From contig NZ_JAJTSZ010000009.1 in the NCBI RefSeq assembly GCF_021440195.1, positions 1 to 64,000 of the forward strand: DNA of 64,000 nucleotides, written 5' to 3'. Shown piece after piece: positions 7,691 to 16,870 of this stretch. Position 1 is the stretch's first letter. Every line of letters starts with the position of its first letter. The translations under genes and the position numbers were made by a program. Under the pieces are notes generated by a model. It saw only the letters and a list, made by a program, of their open reading frames with translations. It did no database searches and was not told where the DNA came from. The DNA comes from Dyadobacter sp. CY356. GTDB lineage: Bacteria; Bacteroidota; Bacteroidia; Cytophagales; Spirosomataceae.

Positions 7691-9724
7691 TTAAAACCCA
7701 ATTCTACCTCTCCCATATCTCCCTCTACTTCCATTCGCATAGTAACGCAGCTCTTCAAGTTCTTTCTCAAAGCCACCGGAAAGAATCGGGAAACGGCACC
7801 AGGAACGTGGGTCAAGATTTAAATCATCGAGATGGAAAGATGGCGCATAACGCTCACGTTTCCACTGATTCCGGCTCCATAATTTGAAAAACCGCTCTGT
7901 CCAGCCAAGTATCTGAGATTCAGAATAAACTTCCTTGTATCTGACAATCATATTTTTGTAACAATCAACCGGAGATTTTTTATCTCTTATTGCCACTTTC
8001 TCCAAAGCATCCAGAAAATCATACGGCATAAGATCAGCTTCATCCGTTTGGTTTAATTCCAGTGGACGAAGTTCCGCAGTTGGTTGTAAAGAATTTACCT
8101 TTTTAAGGCCTTCAATCCTGATATGTTTTCCTTTCACCTCACAACCAACCGTTTCCAGCCAGCGCAGCCATTGACGCAGATAATGTTTGTCGATCCCGGC
8201 AAGAGGACTTATACTTCCGGCTGTATCACCATCCATGGTCGCATAACCAACGGCAACTTCCGAGCGGTTTGACGTCGCAAGAAGTAAATGATTTGACAAA
8301 TTGGTAAGCAACCAAACGCCCGGAGCACGCACCCTCGCCTGAATATTCTGCAACGCAATGTCGTCAGTATCCCAGGACAATTTTCTGTTAATCTGGTCTT
8401 CAATTAATCCTTTATAGGTTTCAACCAGTCCGTTTATGTTGATATTATAAAAAGTGGAACCAATGGATTCTGCGAGTGTCTGCGCAGATTCCAGCGTATC
8501 ACTGGAACTATTATCCGTTCCCTGGTAAATATTATGCACCAATGCCAGCGCCAGTTCTTCCTCCGTTTTGGCCAACTGGATTTCCTTGATATAAGAAAGT
8601 TTTTCCTTAAACCGCTCCAAACCGATACTTTCATCAGCCAGGCGAATCATCAAACCGCACAATGCCGTACAGGCACATGAATCTGCACCACCGGAAAGCG
8701 AAATTGTAAAACCATTTGACCGGCTCTTTCTTAAATAATCAAAAAGTCCTAAGGAAACTGCGCGGGCAAATTCTTCTTCTTTCAACGCACCGCCTTTTTC
8801 AAAAGCTTCCAATTCAGCAATTTGTTGTGGAACAGGATCGATTTCAGGAAAGTCGAAACGAGCCGGAACACGCCAGGTTTTATCTTTTATGGACGAAGAA
8901 ATTTTATTTTGAAGCTGATTTAAACGCGTATTGTCAGTATCGACAACCGCGGTAATGATCAAATGATCCTCATAACTGAAACGATCGCTGGTAACAAGCA
9001 TTTCGCCGTTGGAAGCAATCATCGCATCACCATCATAAATGGCTCTTCCGGCTTCATTTCCCAATAAATTGGTATAAATATAGCTGCAACCAAAAGATCT
9101 GGAACCATCTAAAACAAGTCGTTCACGTGTCAGAAATTTATGGAAAGCAAAATGACTTGCACTTGGATTTAAAATAATATCAACACCTCTTTCATAGTGA
9201 CGGCGTCCCGGACGGTTAGAAACCCAGGCATCTTCACAAATTTCAAAGCCGATTTTCACTCCCGAAAGATCGAAAATAACATCACCGATAGGATACAAAA
9301 TCTGATCAATTTCAATACTTTCTACCAAACCAGCAGGCCAGGGACGAAACCAGCGTGCTTCATAATGTATTCCATTATTAGCCAGATTTTGCTTGCAGTA
9401 AAAACCGATGATCTGTTTATTGGCAATCAGGCAGGCCGTATTATACAAGCTGTTATTATGGCGGACCGGCAAGCCAACCGCAACAACAATTCCAGCCGTT
9501 TCACTGACAATTTCATGCAGACATTTAAGTGCTTGTTCTGCCAGATCGGCGGCGAAAAAATAGTCTTCACATCCATAACCGGATATACACAATTCTGGCA
9601 AACAAATCAGGCTCACATCCTGCTTTTTAGCCTCTCCTATCGCCTGAATAATATGTTTGGTATTGGATTCCCACGCCATAGGTGTTTGATTAACAACACC
9701 CGAAGCAACTTTTACAAATGACAT
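7691..9724 (-). CDS. nadE: Glutamine-dependent NAD(+) synthase
   Basis: Makes NAD from deamido-NAD with ATP and glutamine in the cytosol. The 677-residue protein has the two-domain layout: an N-terminal nitrilase-fold glutaminase (about 1-270) with PELCISGYG and the nucleophile Cys in FEICEDAW (near 163), then the NAD synthase domain (about 310-650) with the ATP-pyrophosphatase loop SLSGGADS near 343. DGDTAGSISPLAGIDKHYLRQWLRW is the typical synthetase segment. Length matches glutamine-dependent NadE. A good Bacteroidota promoter lies 40 bases upstream on the minus strand. Its 3' end meets the palindromic element at 7582-7688. Confidence 0.97.
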   Translation of the reverse strand: MSFVKVASGVVNQTPMAWESNTKHIIQAIGEAKKQDVSLICLPELCISGYGCEDYFFAADLAEQALKCLHEIVSETAGIVVAVGLPVRHNNSLYNTACLIANKQIIGFYCKQNLANNGIHYEARWFRPWPAGLVESIEIDQILYPIGDVIFDLSGVKIGFEICEDAWVSNRPGRRHYERGVDIILNPSASHFAFHKFLTRERLVLDGSRSFGCSYIYTNLLGNEAGRAIYDGDAMIASNGEMLVTSDRFSYEDHLIITAVVDTDNTRLNQLQNKISSSIKDKTWRVPARFDFPEIDPVPQQIAELEAFEKGGALKEEEFARAVSLGLFDYLRKSRSNGFTISLSGGADSCACTALCGLMIRLADESIGLERFKEKLSYIKEIQLAKTEEELALALVHNIYQGTDNSSSDTLESAQTLAESIGSTFYNININGLVETYKGLIEDQINRKLSWDTDDIALQNIQARVRAPGVWLLTNLSNHLLLATSNRSEVAVGYATMDGDTAGSISPLAGIDKHYLRQWLRWLETVGCEVKGKHIRIEGLKKVNSLQPTAELRPLELNQTDEADLMPYDFLDALEKVAIRDKKSPVDCYKNMIVRYKEVYSESQILGWTERFFKLWSRNQWKRERYAPSFHLDDLNLDPRSWCRFPILSGGFEKELEELRYYANGSRGRYGRGRIGF

Positions 9725-9763
9725 AATGAATGATCCGGTTTGTGATCTGCAATTTGGACTCTA

Positions 9764-9792
9764 CAAATCTAATTTTCTCCCAACATAACAAA
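9764..9792 (-). promoter_or_regulatory. Bacteroidota-type promoter of nadE
   Basis: On the minus strand, TTTG (9792-9789) and TAGATTTG (9771-9764) are separated by 17 bases, matching the -33 TTTG / -7 TAnnTTTG pattern. The -7 box ends 40 bases before the nadE start codon. Confidence 0.6.
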
Positions 9793-9942
9793 AAAAAGAT
9801 GAGAAGAATTGAATAATGCCACTTCAATTAAATAGGTAAAAAACAACGATGTACAGTTTGATATAAATAATCATAATAAATAAAATAATAATTATAAAAT
9901 GATTATTTTTATACCAATATGTCTCACCAATCTTTCACACTT

Positions 9943-10581
9943 ATGAAACCATCATTATGCCTGCTTTACATTTTGTTATTTTTGTGTGTAACGCTTTCCT
10001 GTACTAACGAAGAACCGGAATTAAAAAAAACAGTATTTACGAAAGATGAAGCGCTCCGTTCAATCCAGTCACAATATCTTCACGTAACCAAAATTGAAAG
10101 AAAAGCAGGTAATGAAACAGTTGATCTGACAAATGCGCCAGAATTTGAACCTTACCGAAAAGCTCTTTTTTTTGTATTCCGACAAGGATTTATTCTTATT
10201 TTATCAGGTAGTGAAATACCAAACACCAAATTTGCTCCATCAGCAAAAACATTTTTTTTCTCAGATAAAATCCCACTGCCTTTAAACCTCGAATATTACT
10301 GGGACGACGCAGCCGGAACCGTTGTAACAAAAAGCAATATAGGTTCAAGTACGGTTCCTATCCCGTTTGAGAACCCTGCAAAACTGGATTTGGCAAGTAT
10401 TGTGACCTATCCCACACTCGCCGCTGCCCAGGCCGCTGCAATACCACCCAGTCTTAAATTTACTGTGGATCTAACAGACCCAAAACTTGGCCCTGTAACT
10501 TACGCATATACTCTGAAACCGGTTTGGTCGTATGAAAAAGTTGGTGACATACCTAACTATTATAACTTCGTGATGTTTTAA
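9943..10581 (+). CDS. Uncharacterised lipoprotein
   Basis: A lipoprotein of about 212 residues that I do not recognise. Starting at the ATG at 9943 gives a normal short N-region and a hydrophobic h-region ending in TLSC, the likely lipidated Cys; the in-frame ATG at 9919 would add eight polar residues and is less likely. The mature part begins with an acidic stretch (TNEEPELKK), then mixed alpha/beta sequence with no motif I can name. It is monocistronic: an AT-rich leader precedes it and a strong terminator follows. Confidence 0.65.
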   Translation: MKPSLCLLYILLFLCVTLSCTNEEPELKKTVFTKDEALRSIQSQYLHVTKIERKAGNETVDLTNAPEFEPYRKALFFVFRQGFILILSGSEIPNTKFAPSAKTFFFSDKIPLPLNLEYYWDDAAGTVVTKSNIGSSTVPIPFENPAKLDLASIVTYPTLAAAQAAAIPPSLKFTVDLTDPKLGPVTYAYTLKPVWSYEKVGDIPNYYNFVMF

Positions 10582-10636
10582 GTAATATTACTTTTTTTGA
10601 TTATCGTGCAGCATAATAATGTTTCATAAAATATGA

Positions 10637-10664
10637 GATCAGCCAACATCGGCTGATCTTTTTG
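10637..10664 (+). terminator. Rho-independent terminator
   Basis: GATCAGCC pairs perfectly with GGCTGATC around a six-base loop and is followed by TTTTTG. A smaller palindrome AGTAATATTACT with seven T residues lies directly after the lipoprotein stop codon, at about 10580-10598. Confidence 0.8.
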
Positions 10665-10749
10665 TTAAAACCCGTAAAATCAATCTTCTTTTAACCAACA
10701 AAAACTCCCTGATCACGGAAGCTGTTTTCATCTCGCTCTATTTTTTACC

Positions 10750-10757
10750 TACTTTTG
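10750..10757 (+). promoter_or_regulatory. Putative -7 box of the LolC/E-like permease gene
   Basis: TACTTTTG fits TAnnTTTG and lies about 31 bases before the TTG start codon. The -33 region is only TTTT-like. Confidence 0.4.
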
Positions 10758-10788
10758 CAGATATCTAAATTTAACCAGTCCGATTTCT

Positions 10789-12024
10789 TTGCAATTTCCT
10801 TCTTTTATCGCCAAACGCATCCGGAATAATGAAGCCGGCTCATTTTCAGCAACGGTCTCACGGATTGGTGTGGCCAGTATTGCTATCGGCGTCGCAGTTG
10901 GTATTATATCCTTCGCAGTTTTAATAGGTTTTAAAAAGACCATTCAGGAAAAAGTTTTTCTATTTGGTGCCCATATCAATATAACGGCTTTTGCCCAGGG
11001 AAATGCTTATGAAGAAGGTGCAATAAATATCAAAAATCCGGTTTCTGATGCCTTGAAAACAATGCCGGAAGTCAGTCACTGGCAGGCTGTGGCGCACAAA
11101 TCCGGAATTTTAAAAACGCCCGATGAAATCAAAGGTGTGGTATTAAAAGGTGTAGGAAAAGATTATGACTGGAGTCTCTTCAAAACTTCATTGGTCGAAG
11201 GAAGATTAATTGGCTCAAAAGATTCCTCTTCTATCAAGTACGGCTATTCTTCCGAAATTCTGATCAGCCGCAAAATTGCTTCACAGTTAAGGTTAAAATC
11301 AGGTGACGAAGTCATTATGTATTCCTTACAGGATCCGCCAAGACCGAGAAAACTTACGATTACCGGCATTTATGATACCCAAATGGAGGAATTTGATGAC
11401 AGACTGGTTATAGGTGATCTCAGACTGGTTCAGCGACTGAATGGCTGGGGAGCAGATTCCATTGGTACTTATGAGATTTATTTAAAAGATTTCAAACAAC
11501 TGGATCAGGTTGCTTTTGAACTGAAAAAAATACTTCCACCAGCAGTTTATCTTCAAAAGGTAACAGACACATTTCGTCAATTATTTGACTGGTTATATTT
11601 GCTGGATAAAAACACAGCCGTTTTTCTGACGCTCATTTTATTTGTTGCCTGCTTCAATATGATCTCCATATTACTGGTCATGATCATGGAAAGAACGCCG
11701 CTAATCGGACTTTTGAAAACACTTGGAAGTCCAAACAAGCAAATCAGAATGGTGTTTTTGCGCGTGGGATTGTTTATGGTGCAGCAGGGATTATTGATCG
11801 GGAATATTGCAGGACTGGCCTTTTGCTGGTTACAGCATCAGTTTAAAATCATACCTCTGGACCCGGTTAACTATAATATGGACACTGTCCCTATCGTTTT
11901 TGACTGGCCAACTTTTTTGTTGATCAACATAACAACGATCATCGTTTCCGCACTCATTTTGATGATCCCGACATTGATCATTACCAGAATCCAGCCAATC
12001 AAAGCGCTTCTTTTCAAGAAATAA
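10789..12024 (+). CDS. LolC/LolE-type ABC transporter permease (MacB/FtsX family)
   Basis: A 411-residue inner-membrane permease of the lipoprotein-releasing / MacB family. The layout is typical: N-terminal helix (about 25-50, RIGVASIAIGVAVGIISFAVLIGFKK), a large periplasmic MacB-type domain (about 50-270), then three helices (about 276-300, 325-350, 375-400) of the FtsX core, ending in the family-like ARG/KALLFKK tail. The start is a TTG at 10789; an upstream open stretch offers only ATT codons, and the MQFPSFIAKRI start agrees with family N-termini. The ATPase partner LolD is not adjacent, so it is encoded elsewhere. Confidence 0.85.
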   Translation: MQFPSFIAKRIRNNEAGSFSATVSRIGVASIAIGVAVGIISFAVLIGFKKTIQEKVFLFGAHINITAFAQGNAYEEGAINIKNPVSDALKTMPEVSHWQAVAHKSGILKTPDEIKGVVLKGVGKDYDWSLFKTSLVEGRLIGSKDSSSIKYGYSSEILISRKIASQLRLKSGDEVIMYSLQDPPRPRKLTITGIYDTQMEEFDDRLVIGDLRLVQRLNGWGADSIGTYEIYLKDFKQLDQVAFELKKILPPAVYLQKVTDTFRQLFDWLYLLDKNTAVFLTLILFVACFNMISILLVMIMERTPLIGLLKTLGSPNKQIRMVFLRVGLFMVQQGLLIGNIAGLAFCWLQHQFKIIPLDPVNYNMDTVPIVFDWPTFLLINITTIIVSALILMIPTLIITRIQPIKALLFKK

Positions 12025-12030
12025 CTGTTG

Positions 12031-12137
12031 GGTTACACAGAGAGCCACAGAGTTTAGGCGAGATACACAGAGTTTTTTATTGTCTCAAATTATAACTCTG
12101 TGTACCTCTCATTTTCTCTGTGGATCTCTGTGTAACC
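12031..12137. repeat. Long palindromic CTCTGTG-type element between convergent genes
   Basis: A 107-bp inverted repeat. GGTTACACAGAGAG at the left pairs with CTCTGTGTAACC at the right, and internal ACACAGAG and CTCTGTGTA copies pair again. It occupies the whole gap between the permease stop (12024) and the aminotransferase stop (12145). It has the same length and placement as 7582-7688 but unrelated arms. Confidence 0.8.
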
Positions 12138-12144
12138 TAAAAAA

Positions 12145-13308
12145 TCACCAGATCACCTTATTTAATAACTCAGCCGCCTTCAGAAGCGTGTCGTCATTTT
12201 TGGCGAAACAAAATCTTAAAACCCCGAAATTAGTTTCTTCACCATAAAATGCTGAAAGTGGGATCGACGCCACGCCGGCTTCCTTTGTAAGTCTTTCAGC
12301 CAAAAACAGATCATTTTCTTCCGACAGATTTCTGTAAGATACATTTTGAAAAAAACTGCCTTCTGATGGTTTTAAAATAAATCCTATATCTTTTATCGCA
12401 TCGATAAAAATGTTCCTTTTCCTTTCATAAAAAGCCGAAAGACTCAAATAATGATCAGGTTCTTTCAGGAATTCTGCGATGGCAAATTGAAATGGCGTGA
12501 TGACACTGAAAACCATAAACTGGTGTATTTTTCTGAATTCAGCAGTAAAATCTTTTGGAGCCAGGCAGTATCCAACTTTCCATCCCGTCACATGAAATGT
12601 TTTCCCAAACGAACCGCATAAAAATGTTCTGGATGCCAATGATGGGATCGACGCAGCAGAAACGTGTTTTATATCATCAAAAATAATATGTTCATAAACC
12701 TCATCGCTTATCACAAATAAATCATTTTCCTCGGCCAGTACTGCAAGCTGTTTTAAATCCGGTTCCGTCCAGACTTTCCCGGTCGGATTGTGTGGTGTAT
12801 TAATAATGATCGCTTTTGTTTTAGTCGTCACTTTTGACCTGACAATCTCCCAGTCGATATGGTCATATTGCGGATCCAGCTTTACGAAAACAGGAACTCC
12901 ACCACTCATTTCTATGGCCGGGACATAACTATCATATGCCGGTTCAAAAACGATCACCTCATCTCCCGGATTTACAACCGTAGATATTGCCACGTAAAGT
13001 GCTTCTGTTGCGCCGCTGGTTATAGTAATTTCCGATTCAGGATGATATTCTGTGTTTGTTGCAGCAAAAACCTTCTGCGAAATCGCCTCCCTTAATCCCA
13101 TCACACCGGCCATAGGCGCATACTGGTTTTTGCCCTGGCGTATATATTTATCAACCAGTTTCTGCAAATCCGGAGAGCAATCAAATTCCGGAAATCCCTG
13201 TGCAAGATTTATTGCCTTATGATCTTCGGCAAGTTTAGACATGCGGGTAAAAATAGTAGTACCAACTTTGGGCAATTTTGACTGAACTGCTGATGAAGCG
13301 GAAGGCAT
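12145..13308 (-). CDS. Methionine/aromatic aminotransferase (class I/II, YbdL-like)
   Basis: A 387-residue PLP-dependent fold-type I aminotransferase. The N-terminal INLAQGFPEFDCSP segment, NTPHNPTGKVW near 170, SDEVYEHIIF near 200 and the PLP-lysine motif SFGKTFHVTGWKVGY near 232-246 are all present. The closest family match is methionine aminotransferase YbdL and kynurenine aminotransferase-like enzymes, which transaminate methionine with 2-oxo acids. It is monocistronic and convergent with the permease gene. A possible -7 box lies at 13358-13365. Substrate is inferred from family resemblance only. Confidence 0.88.
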   Translation of the reverse strand: MPSASSAVQSKLPKVGTTIFTRMSKLAEDHKAINLAQGFPEFDCSPDLQKLVDKYIRQGKNQYAPMAGVMGLREAISQKVFAATNTEYHPESEITITSGATEALYVAISTVVNPGDEVIVFEPAYDSYVPAIEMSGGVPVFVKLDPQYDHIDWEIVRSKVTTKTKAIIINTPHNPTGKVWTEPDLKQLAVLAEENDLFVISDEVYEHIIFDDIKHVSAASIPSLASRTFLCGSFGKTFHVTGWKVGYCLAPKDFTAEFRKIHQFMVFSVITPFQFAIAEFLKEPDHYLSLSAFYERKRNIFIDAIKDIGFILKPSEGSFFQNVSYRNLSEENDLFLAERLTKEAGVASIPLSAFYGEETNFGVLRFCFAKNDDTLLKAAELLNKVIW

Positions 13309-13357
13309 AAATTTGATGGCAGATTAATTGAAAACAGAACCGGCAATCCGGCCCGTT

Positions 13358-13365
13358 CAAATATA
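13358..13365 (-). promoter_or_regulatory. Putative -7 box of the aminotransferase gene
   Basis: Reading on the minus strand gives TATATTTG, an exact TAnnTTTG match 50 bases upstream of the start codon. No clear -33 TTTG is seen. Confidence 0.4.
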
Positions 13366-13411
13366 ATTGAAACAGCCAGACCGCCGGTCCCGGAGGATAT
13401 ATTTAATGAAT

Positions 13412-14029
13412 TTATTTTTTCTCTTTCCAGTAATAAACCGATTTCAATAATTCTTTTCGGTCAGGCGTACCGTCAAAATTGTCATCAACAAAAACATAGG
13501 ATACTTTTCTATCCTTTCCGATCACAAATAATGAAGGGGTGAAAACTTCTTCCGAAATTCCTGCAATACGATCCCAGATCGGAGAGGTTTCTGAATATAC
13601 GCCATACGATCTTGCGACATTGAAATCCTTATCATGGATTATGGTAAAGTCGAGATTCAGCTTTTTGGTAATACGTGCAATTTCCTTTGGAGATTCATTG
13701 GTTAGTACCAAAAGTCGTCCGCCAAAAGCTTCGATTTGCGGAGCAAGTTCCTGCAAAGCTGCCAGATGTTTTGGCGCATAACTTCCCCAGCACGGACAGT
13801 AGAAACTCAAAACAAGCGGATTGTATGCAATCAATTCCATTAATGATCTGGAATCGTCAGCAACAGAAAATCCGGAAACGGAAGTTACCTGCACTCCGTC
13901 GACTGATTTTAAGTAAAAAATTGGAGCAAAGTCGCCGGCTGCCAAATCCTCCGCACGCTCTTCCGATTCTCTTTCTTTTAGCTGAATGGTAGAAATATTA
14001 CCCAGCTCGTCTTCGATTTCGTAATACAT
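13412..14029 (-). CDS. Peroxiredoxin/redoxin-like protein with a Cys-Pro-Cys motif
   Basis: A 205-residue thioredoxin-fold protein of the AhpC/TSA-like type. The core strand PLVLSFYCPCWGSYAPKHLAAL aligns with the FYRGxWCPYCxxxL strand of redoxin-family peroxidases, followed by LLVLTNESPKEIARITKKLNLDFTIIHDKDFNVARSYGVY and a cis-Pro-like FTPSLFVIGKDRKVSYVFVDDN segment. The expected CPYC is replaced by Cys78-Pro79-Cys80, leaving one residue rather than two between the cysteines. There is no signal peptide, so it is cytosolic. Peroxide or organic-disulfide reduction is inferred. Confidence 0.75.
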   Translation of the reverse strand: MYYEIEDELGNISTIQLKERESEERAEDLAAGDFAPIFYLKSVDGVQVTSVSGFSVADDSRSLMELIAYNPLVLSFYCPCWGSYAPKHLAALQELAPQIEAFGGRLLVLTNESPKEIARITKKLNLDFTIIHDKDFNVARSYGVYSETSPIWDRIAGISEEVFTPSLFVIGKDRKVSYVFVDDNFDGTPDRKELLKSVYYWKEKK

Positions 14030-14067
14030 AATCGTTAGGGTTGTGTACCTGTTTGAGTTTCTGATTA

Positions 14068-14075
14068 CAAATGTA
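14068..14075 (-). promoter_or_regulatory. Putative -7 box of the redoxin gene
   Basis: TACATTTG on the minus strand matches TAnnTTTG and lies about 40 bases upstream of the start codon. An ATTG about 20 bases further up may be a weak -33 element. Confidence 0.4.
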
Positions 14076-14225
14076 TTATTAATCTATTTAATCTACAATA
14101 TTTATAGACTTTTAATTTGCAAAGTTTTTTCCTAGTAGAAAGAAGATTCATTTTTGTTTACATATTATTAAAAGTGCCAGCAAATAATATCAACCCTGCC
14201 TACCATTTTATCTGACACCAACATT

Positions 14226-16373
14226 ATGAAACGTAAACTTCTACTACTCACTTTTTTTGTTCTTAATCTTTCATTTATAAGTCATGCACAATCCGTAAAC
14301 TGGCGGGAAATTTATCCGGGTGTCTGGAAAGGTGTTGTTGGCAAACCGGATGTTTACAATTTGTTAAATTCGGTAGAAGTTCAGCCATCAGCTGCGCTTC
14401 AAAAATTATCAAAAGCCCCTTTTCCACTTAAAAATGAGGAAATAGTTGTCGAAGTAAAAAACGGTAAAACCTATCTGCGTTTTCCTTTGGAACGAAATGA
14501 GCAGCTTTATGGCTTCGGTTTAAACTTCCAGACTATCCACCAGCGCGGCAGAATCATGCAGCTGCATGTCGATCATTATGGAAAGTCGGATAACGGTAGG
14601 ACCCATGCCCCTACCCCCTTTTATATTTCTTCTCTGGGTTATGGCGTTTTCGTTAATTCGTCGAAATATATTGATGTGTATGCCGGTTCTTCGGTCAGGA
14701 AAGACAGTAAAAATCCGCCGGAAGTACAGGACAGAAATACGGATGACAACTGGAGTGCGCACCCTTATTCTGATGCGGTAGAAATGCTGGTTCCGGCAGA
14801 AGGGATTGAAATGTATGTATTCGCAGGCCCAAAGCCGGTTAATGTTATTGAGCGTTTTAATTTGCTTGGCGGCGGTGGGTGTCTGCCTCCAAGATGGGGA
14901 CTGGGATTTACTCAGCGCGTCAATCGTTTGTATACCGACGAGCAGGTAAAAGCGGAAGCCAAAGCATTTAAGGACAAAGGTTTCCCGCTGGATTTTATTG
15001 GACTGGAACCTGGCTGGCAAAGTAAATCCTATCCTTGCACCTTTGAATGGGACAAAACACGTTTCCCGAATCCGGAAAAATTTGTAAAAGAAATGGATGC
15101 GGTGGGTGTGAAAATCAATTTATGGACGAATCCCTATGTATCGCCAGATGCGGAAATTTATTCAAAAATAAAACCTTTTACAGGATCACATACAGTTTGG
15201 AATGGTATTGTCCCGGACCTTTCCATGCCGGAGGCCAGAAAAATATTATTTGATCAGTTTGAAAAAGAACATGTAAAAATTGGTGTGAGCGGTTATAAAA
15301 TTGATGAAGTGGATGGCTACGATTCCTATGTTTGGCCGGATGTTGCGACCTTTCCTTCGGGTCATACCTCTGAGCAAATGCGCCAGACCTACGGACTATT
15401 GGTTCAGAAATATTCCTATGAAATGTTCAGGAAAAATAACCGCCGGACTTATAGTTTAGTGCGCGGTTCCAACGCAGGCGGTTCTTCTTTTCCCTATGTG
15501 ATCTATAACGACAATTACAGTCATGAGGATTTTATAACAGCTTTAATCAACAGCGGTTATGCCGGCGTGTTATGGACGCCGGAAGTACGTGCATCAAAAA
15601 CAAGTGAGGAATGGTTGCGAAGATTTCAGACCGTTTGTTTTTCCCCTATGGCGATGATCAATGCCTGGGCGAGCAGTACCCAACCCTGGACTTTCCCCGA
15701 GGTGGCTGAACAGGTGAAAGAAGTTGCGCAGCTCCGGATGCGGATGATGCCATACTGGTACTCCACTTTTGCAAAATACCACTACGAAGGAACGCCTCCT
15801 TTCCGTGGTATGAGCCTGGAAGAAGGATTTGGAAGCGATTTTACAAAAGAAAAAACCGCTACAAATCTGGAAGAAAATCCATACGAAGAAGCGACTTCCA
15901 AAGAAGTGAAAGACCAATATATGGCTGGTGAATATTTGCTCGTGGCACCGATGTTCACCGGCCAGACTTCAAGAAAAGTAATATTGCCAAAAGGAAAATG
16001 GTATGATTTCTACAATGGAAATTTTGTAGGTGATGGCCAGGTTATCACGATTACGCCCGGACTTGACAGAATTCCTGTTTTTGTAAAAGAAGGCGGAATC
16101 ATACCAATGATGCCACCTTTGTTACATGCGCCAAAAGCTGGCGAGAAGGTAGATCTGGAAATTCGTGTTTATGGTAAAAAACCTGGCGTATCCAGATTGT
16201 ATGATGATGACGGCGAAACTTTTGCTTATGAAAAAGATCAGTATTCCTGGCGGGATTTGATCGTTGAAGACAAAAACGGAGTTTTGAAAGGAAGAATTTC
16301 AGAACCTGAAAGCGGCAAACCCAATACGATCGGTAGAGTGAAATGGCACTTTATTACCAAATCAATCAAATAA
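14226..16373 (+). CDS. Glycoside hydrolase family 31 (alpha-glucosidase/alpha-xylosidase type)
   Basis: A 715-residue exported GH31 enzyme. A signal peptide ends at SHAQ (22). The N-terminal beta-sandwich (about 30-225) includes NEQLYGFGLNFQ, and the TIM barrel follows from LPPRWGLGFTQRVNRLYTDEQVKAEA. The nucleophile Asp lies in GYKIDEVDGYDSY (near 357-361) and the acid/base region is LWTPEVRASKTSEEWLRR (near 448). The C-terminal beta domains include PKGKWYDFYNG and RLYDDDGETFAYE. GH31 enzymes release alpha-linked glucose, xylose or galactose from chain ends, probably in the periplasm here. The specificity cannot be read from the sequence. It may or may not belong with the uronate locus downstream. 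Confidence 0.92.
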   Translation: MKRKLLLLTFFVLNLSFISHAQSVNWREIYPGVWKGVVGKPDVYNLLNSVEVQPSAALQKLSKAPFPLKNEEIVVEVKNGKTYLRFPLERNEQLYGFGLNFQTIHQRGRIMQLHVDHYGKSDNGRTHAPTPFYISSLGYGVFVNSSKYIDVYAGSSVRKDSKNPPEVQDRNTDDNWSAHPYSDAVEMLVPAEGIEMYVFAGPKPVNVIERFNLLGGGGCLPPRWGLGFTQRVNRLYTDEQVKAEAKAFKDKGFPLDFIGLEPGWQSKSYPCTFEWDKTRFPNPEKFVKEMDAVGVKINLWTNPYVSPDAEIYSKIKPFTGSHTVWNGIVPDLSMPEARKILFDQFEKEHVKIGVSGYKIDEVDGYDSYVWPDVATFPSGHTSEQMRQTYGLLVQKYSYEMFRKNNRRTYSLVRGSNAGGSSFPYVIYNDNYSHEDFITALINSGYAGVLWTPEVRASKTSEEWLRRFQTVCFSPMAMINAWASSTQPWTFPEVAEQVKEVAQLRMRMMPYWYSTFAKYHYEGTPPFRGMSLEEGFGSDFTKEKTATNLEENPYEEATSKEVKDQYMAGEYLLVAPMFTGQTSRKVILPKGKWYDFYNGNFVGDGQVITITPGLDRIPVFVKEGGIIPMMPPLLHAPKAGEKVDLEIRVYGKKPGVSRLYDDDGETFAYEKDQYSWRDLIVEDKNGVLKGRISEPESGKPNTIGRVKWHFITKSIK

Positions 16374-16857
16374 TATTCAGATTTTTAAAATTAAGCGTGA
16401 TATGCTGAATAGAAGAATTATTGCGTAGCACATCTTTGGTAATAAATTCCGGATAAATACTTCCGGGATTTATTGTCTCCACTTCTTCCCAATGAAACAA
16501 TAGCTCCGTCTTTTCCTCAATAACAACAAAATCATCCTGACTTTCGAGACCGGGGATTTCCATCTGGTAATAAAAACCGATTTCATGATGTTTGATGCTG
16601 TTGTATTCGAAAAAATTTTCAACAACCCAAAGCAGATTTCCAACACGAACGGATTTGCCAATTTCTTCCATCATTTCACGTAAGAGCGTTTCTCTGGAAA
16701 ATTCAAACATATCAACCCTACCACCGGGAAGACTCCAAAAATTATCCGTTGGCGTTTTATGAAGTAATAACTTTCCATTTTGAACAGCAACACCGGCTAC
16801 CCGAAAATTAAAAAGTGCATTTTCAACAGGAAGACAAATCGTGGAAGAACCGTTCAT
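16366..16857 (-). CDS. Nudix hydrolase
   Basis: A 163-residue Nudix protein. The Nudix box is complete: GGRVDMFEFSRETLLREMMEEIGKSV fits G-x5-E-x7-REUxEExGU, beginning near residue 44. It hydrolyses a nucleoside-diphosphate-linked substrate; which one is not visible. It is convergent with the GH31 gene and the last 8 bases of the two coding regions overlap. It is 13 bases downstream of the LacI regulator's stop on the opposite side and shares its strand, so the LacI transcript probably reads into it. Confidence 0.88.
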   Translation of the reverse strand: MNGSSTICLPVENALFNFRVAGVAVQNGKLLLHKTPTDNFWSLPGGRVDMFEFSRETLLREMMEEIGKSVRVGNLLWVVENFFEYNSIKHHEIGFYYQMEIPGLESQDDFVVIEEKTELLFHWEEVETINPGSIYPEFITKDVLRNNSSIQHITLNFKNLNII

Positions 16858-16870
16858 GCATTAATTTGTA

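Noticed and set aside
7669..9721. Plus-strand open frames opposite nadE (for example 9197-9721)
   Set aside because: They are antisense shadows of the well-supported nadE gene, with no recognisable domain.
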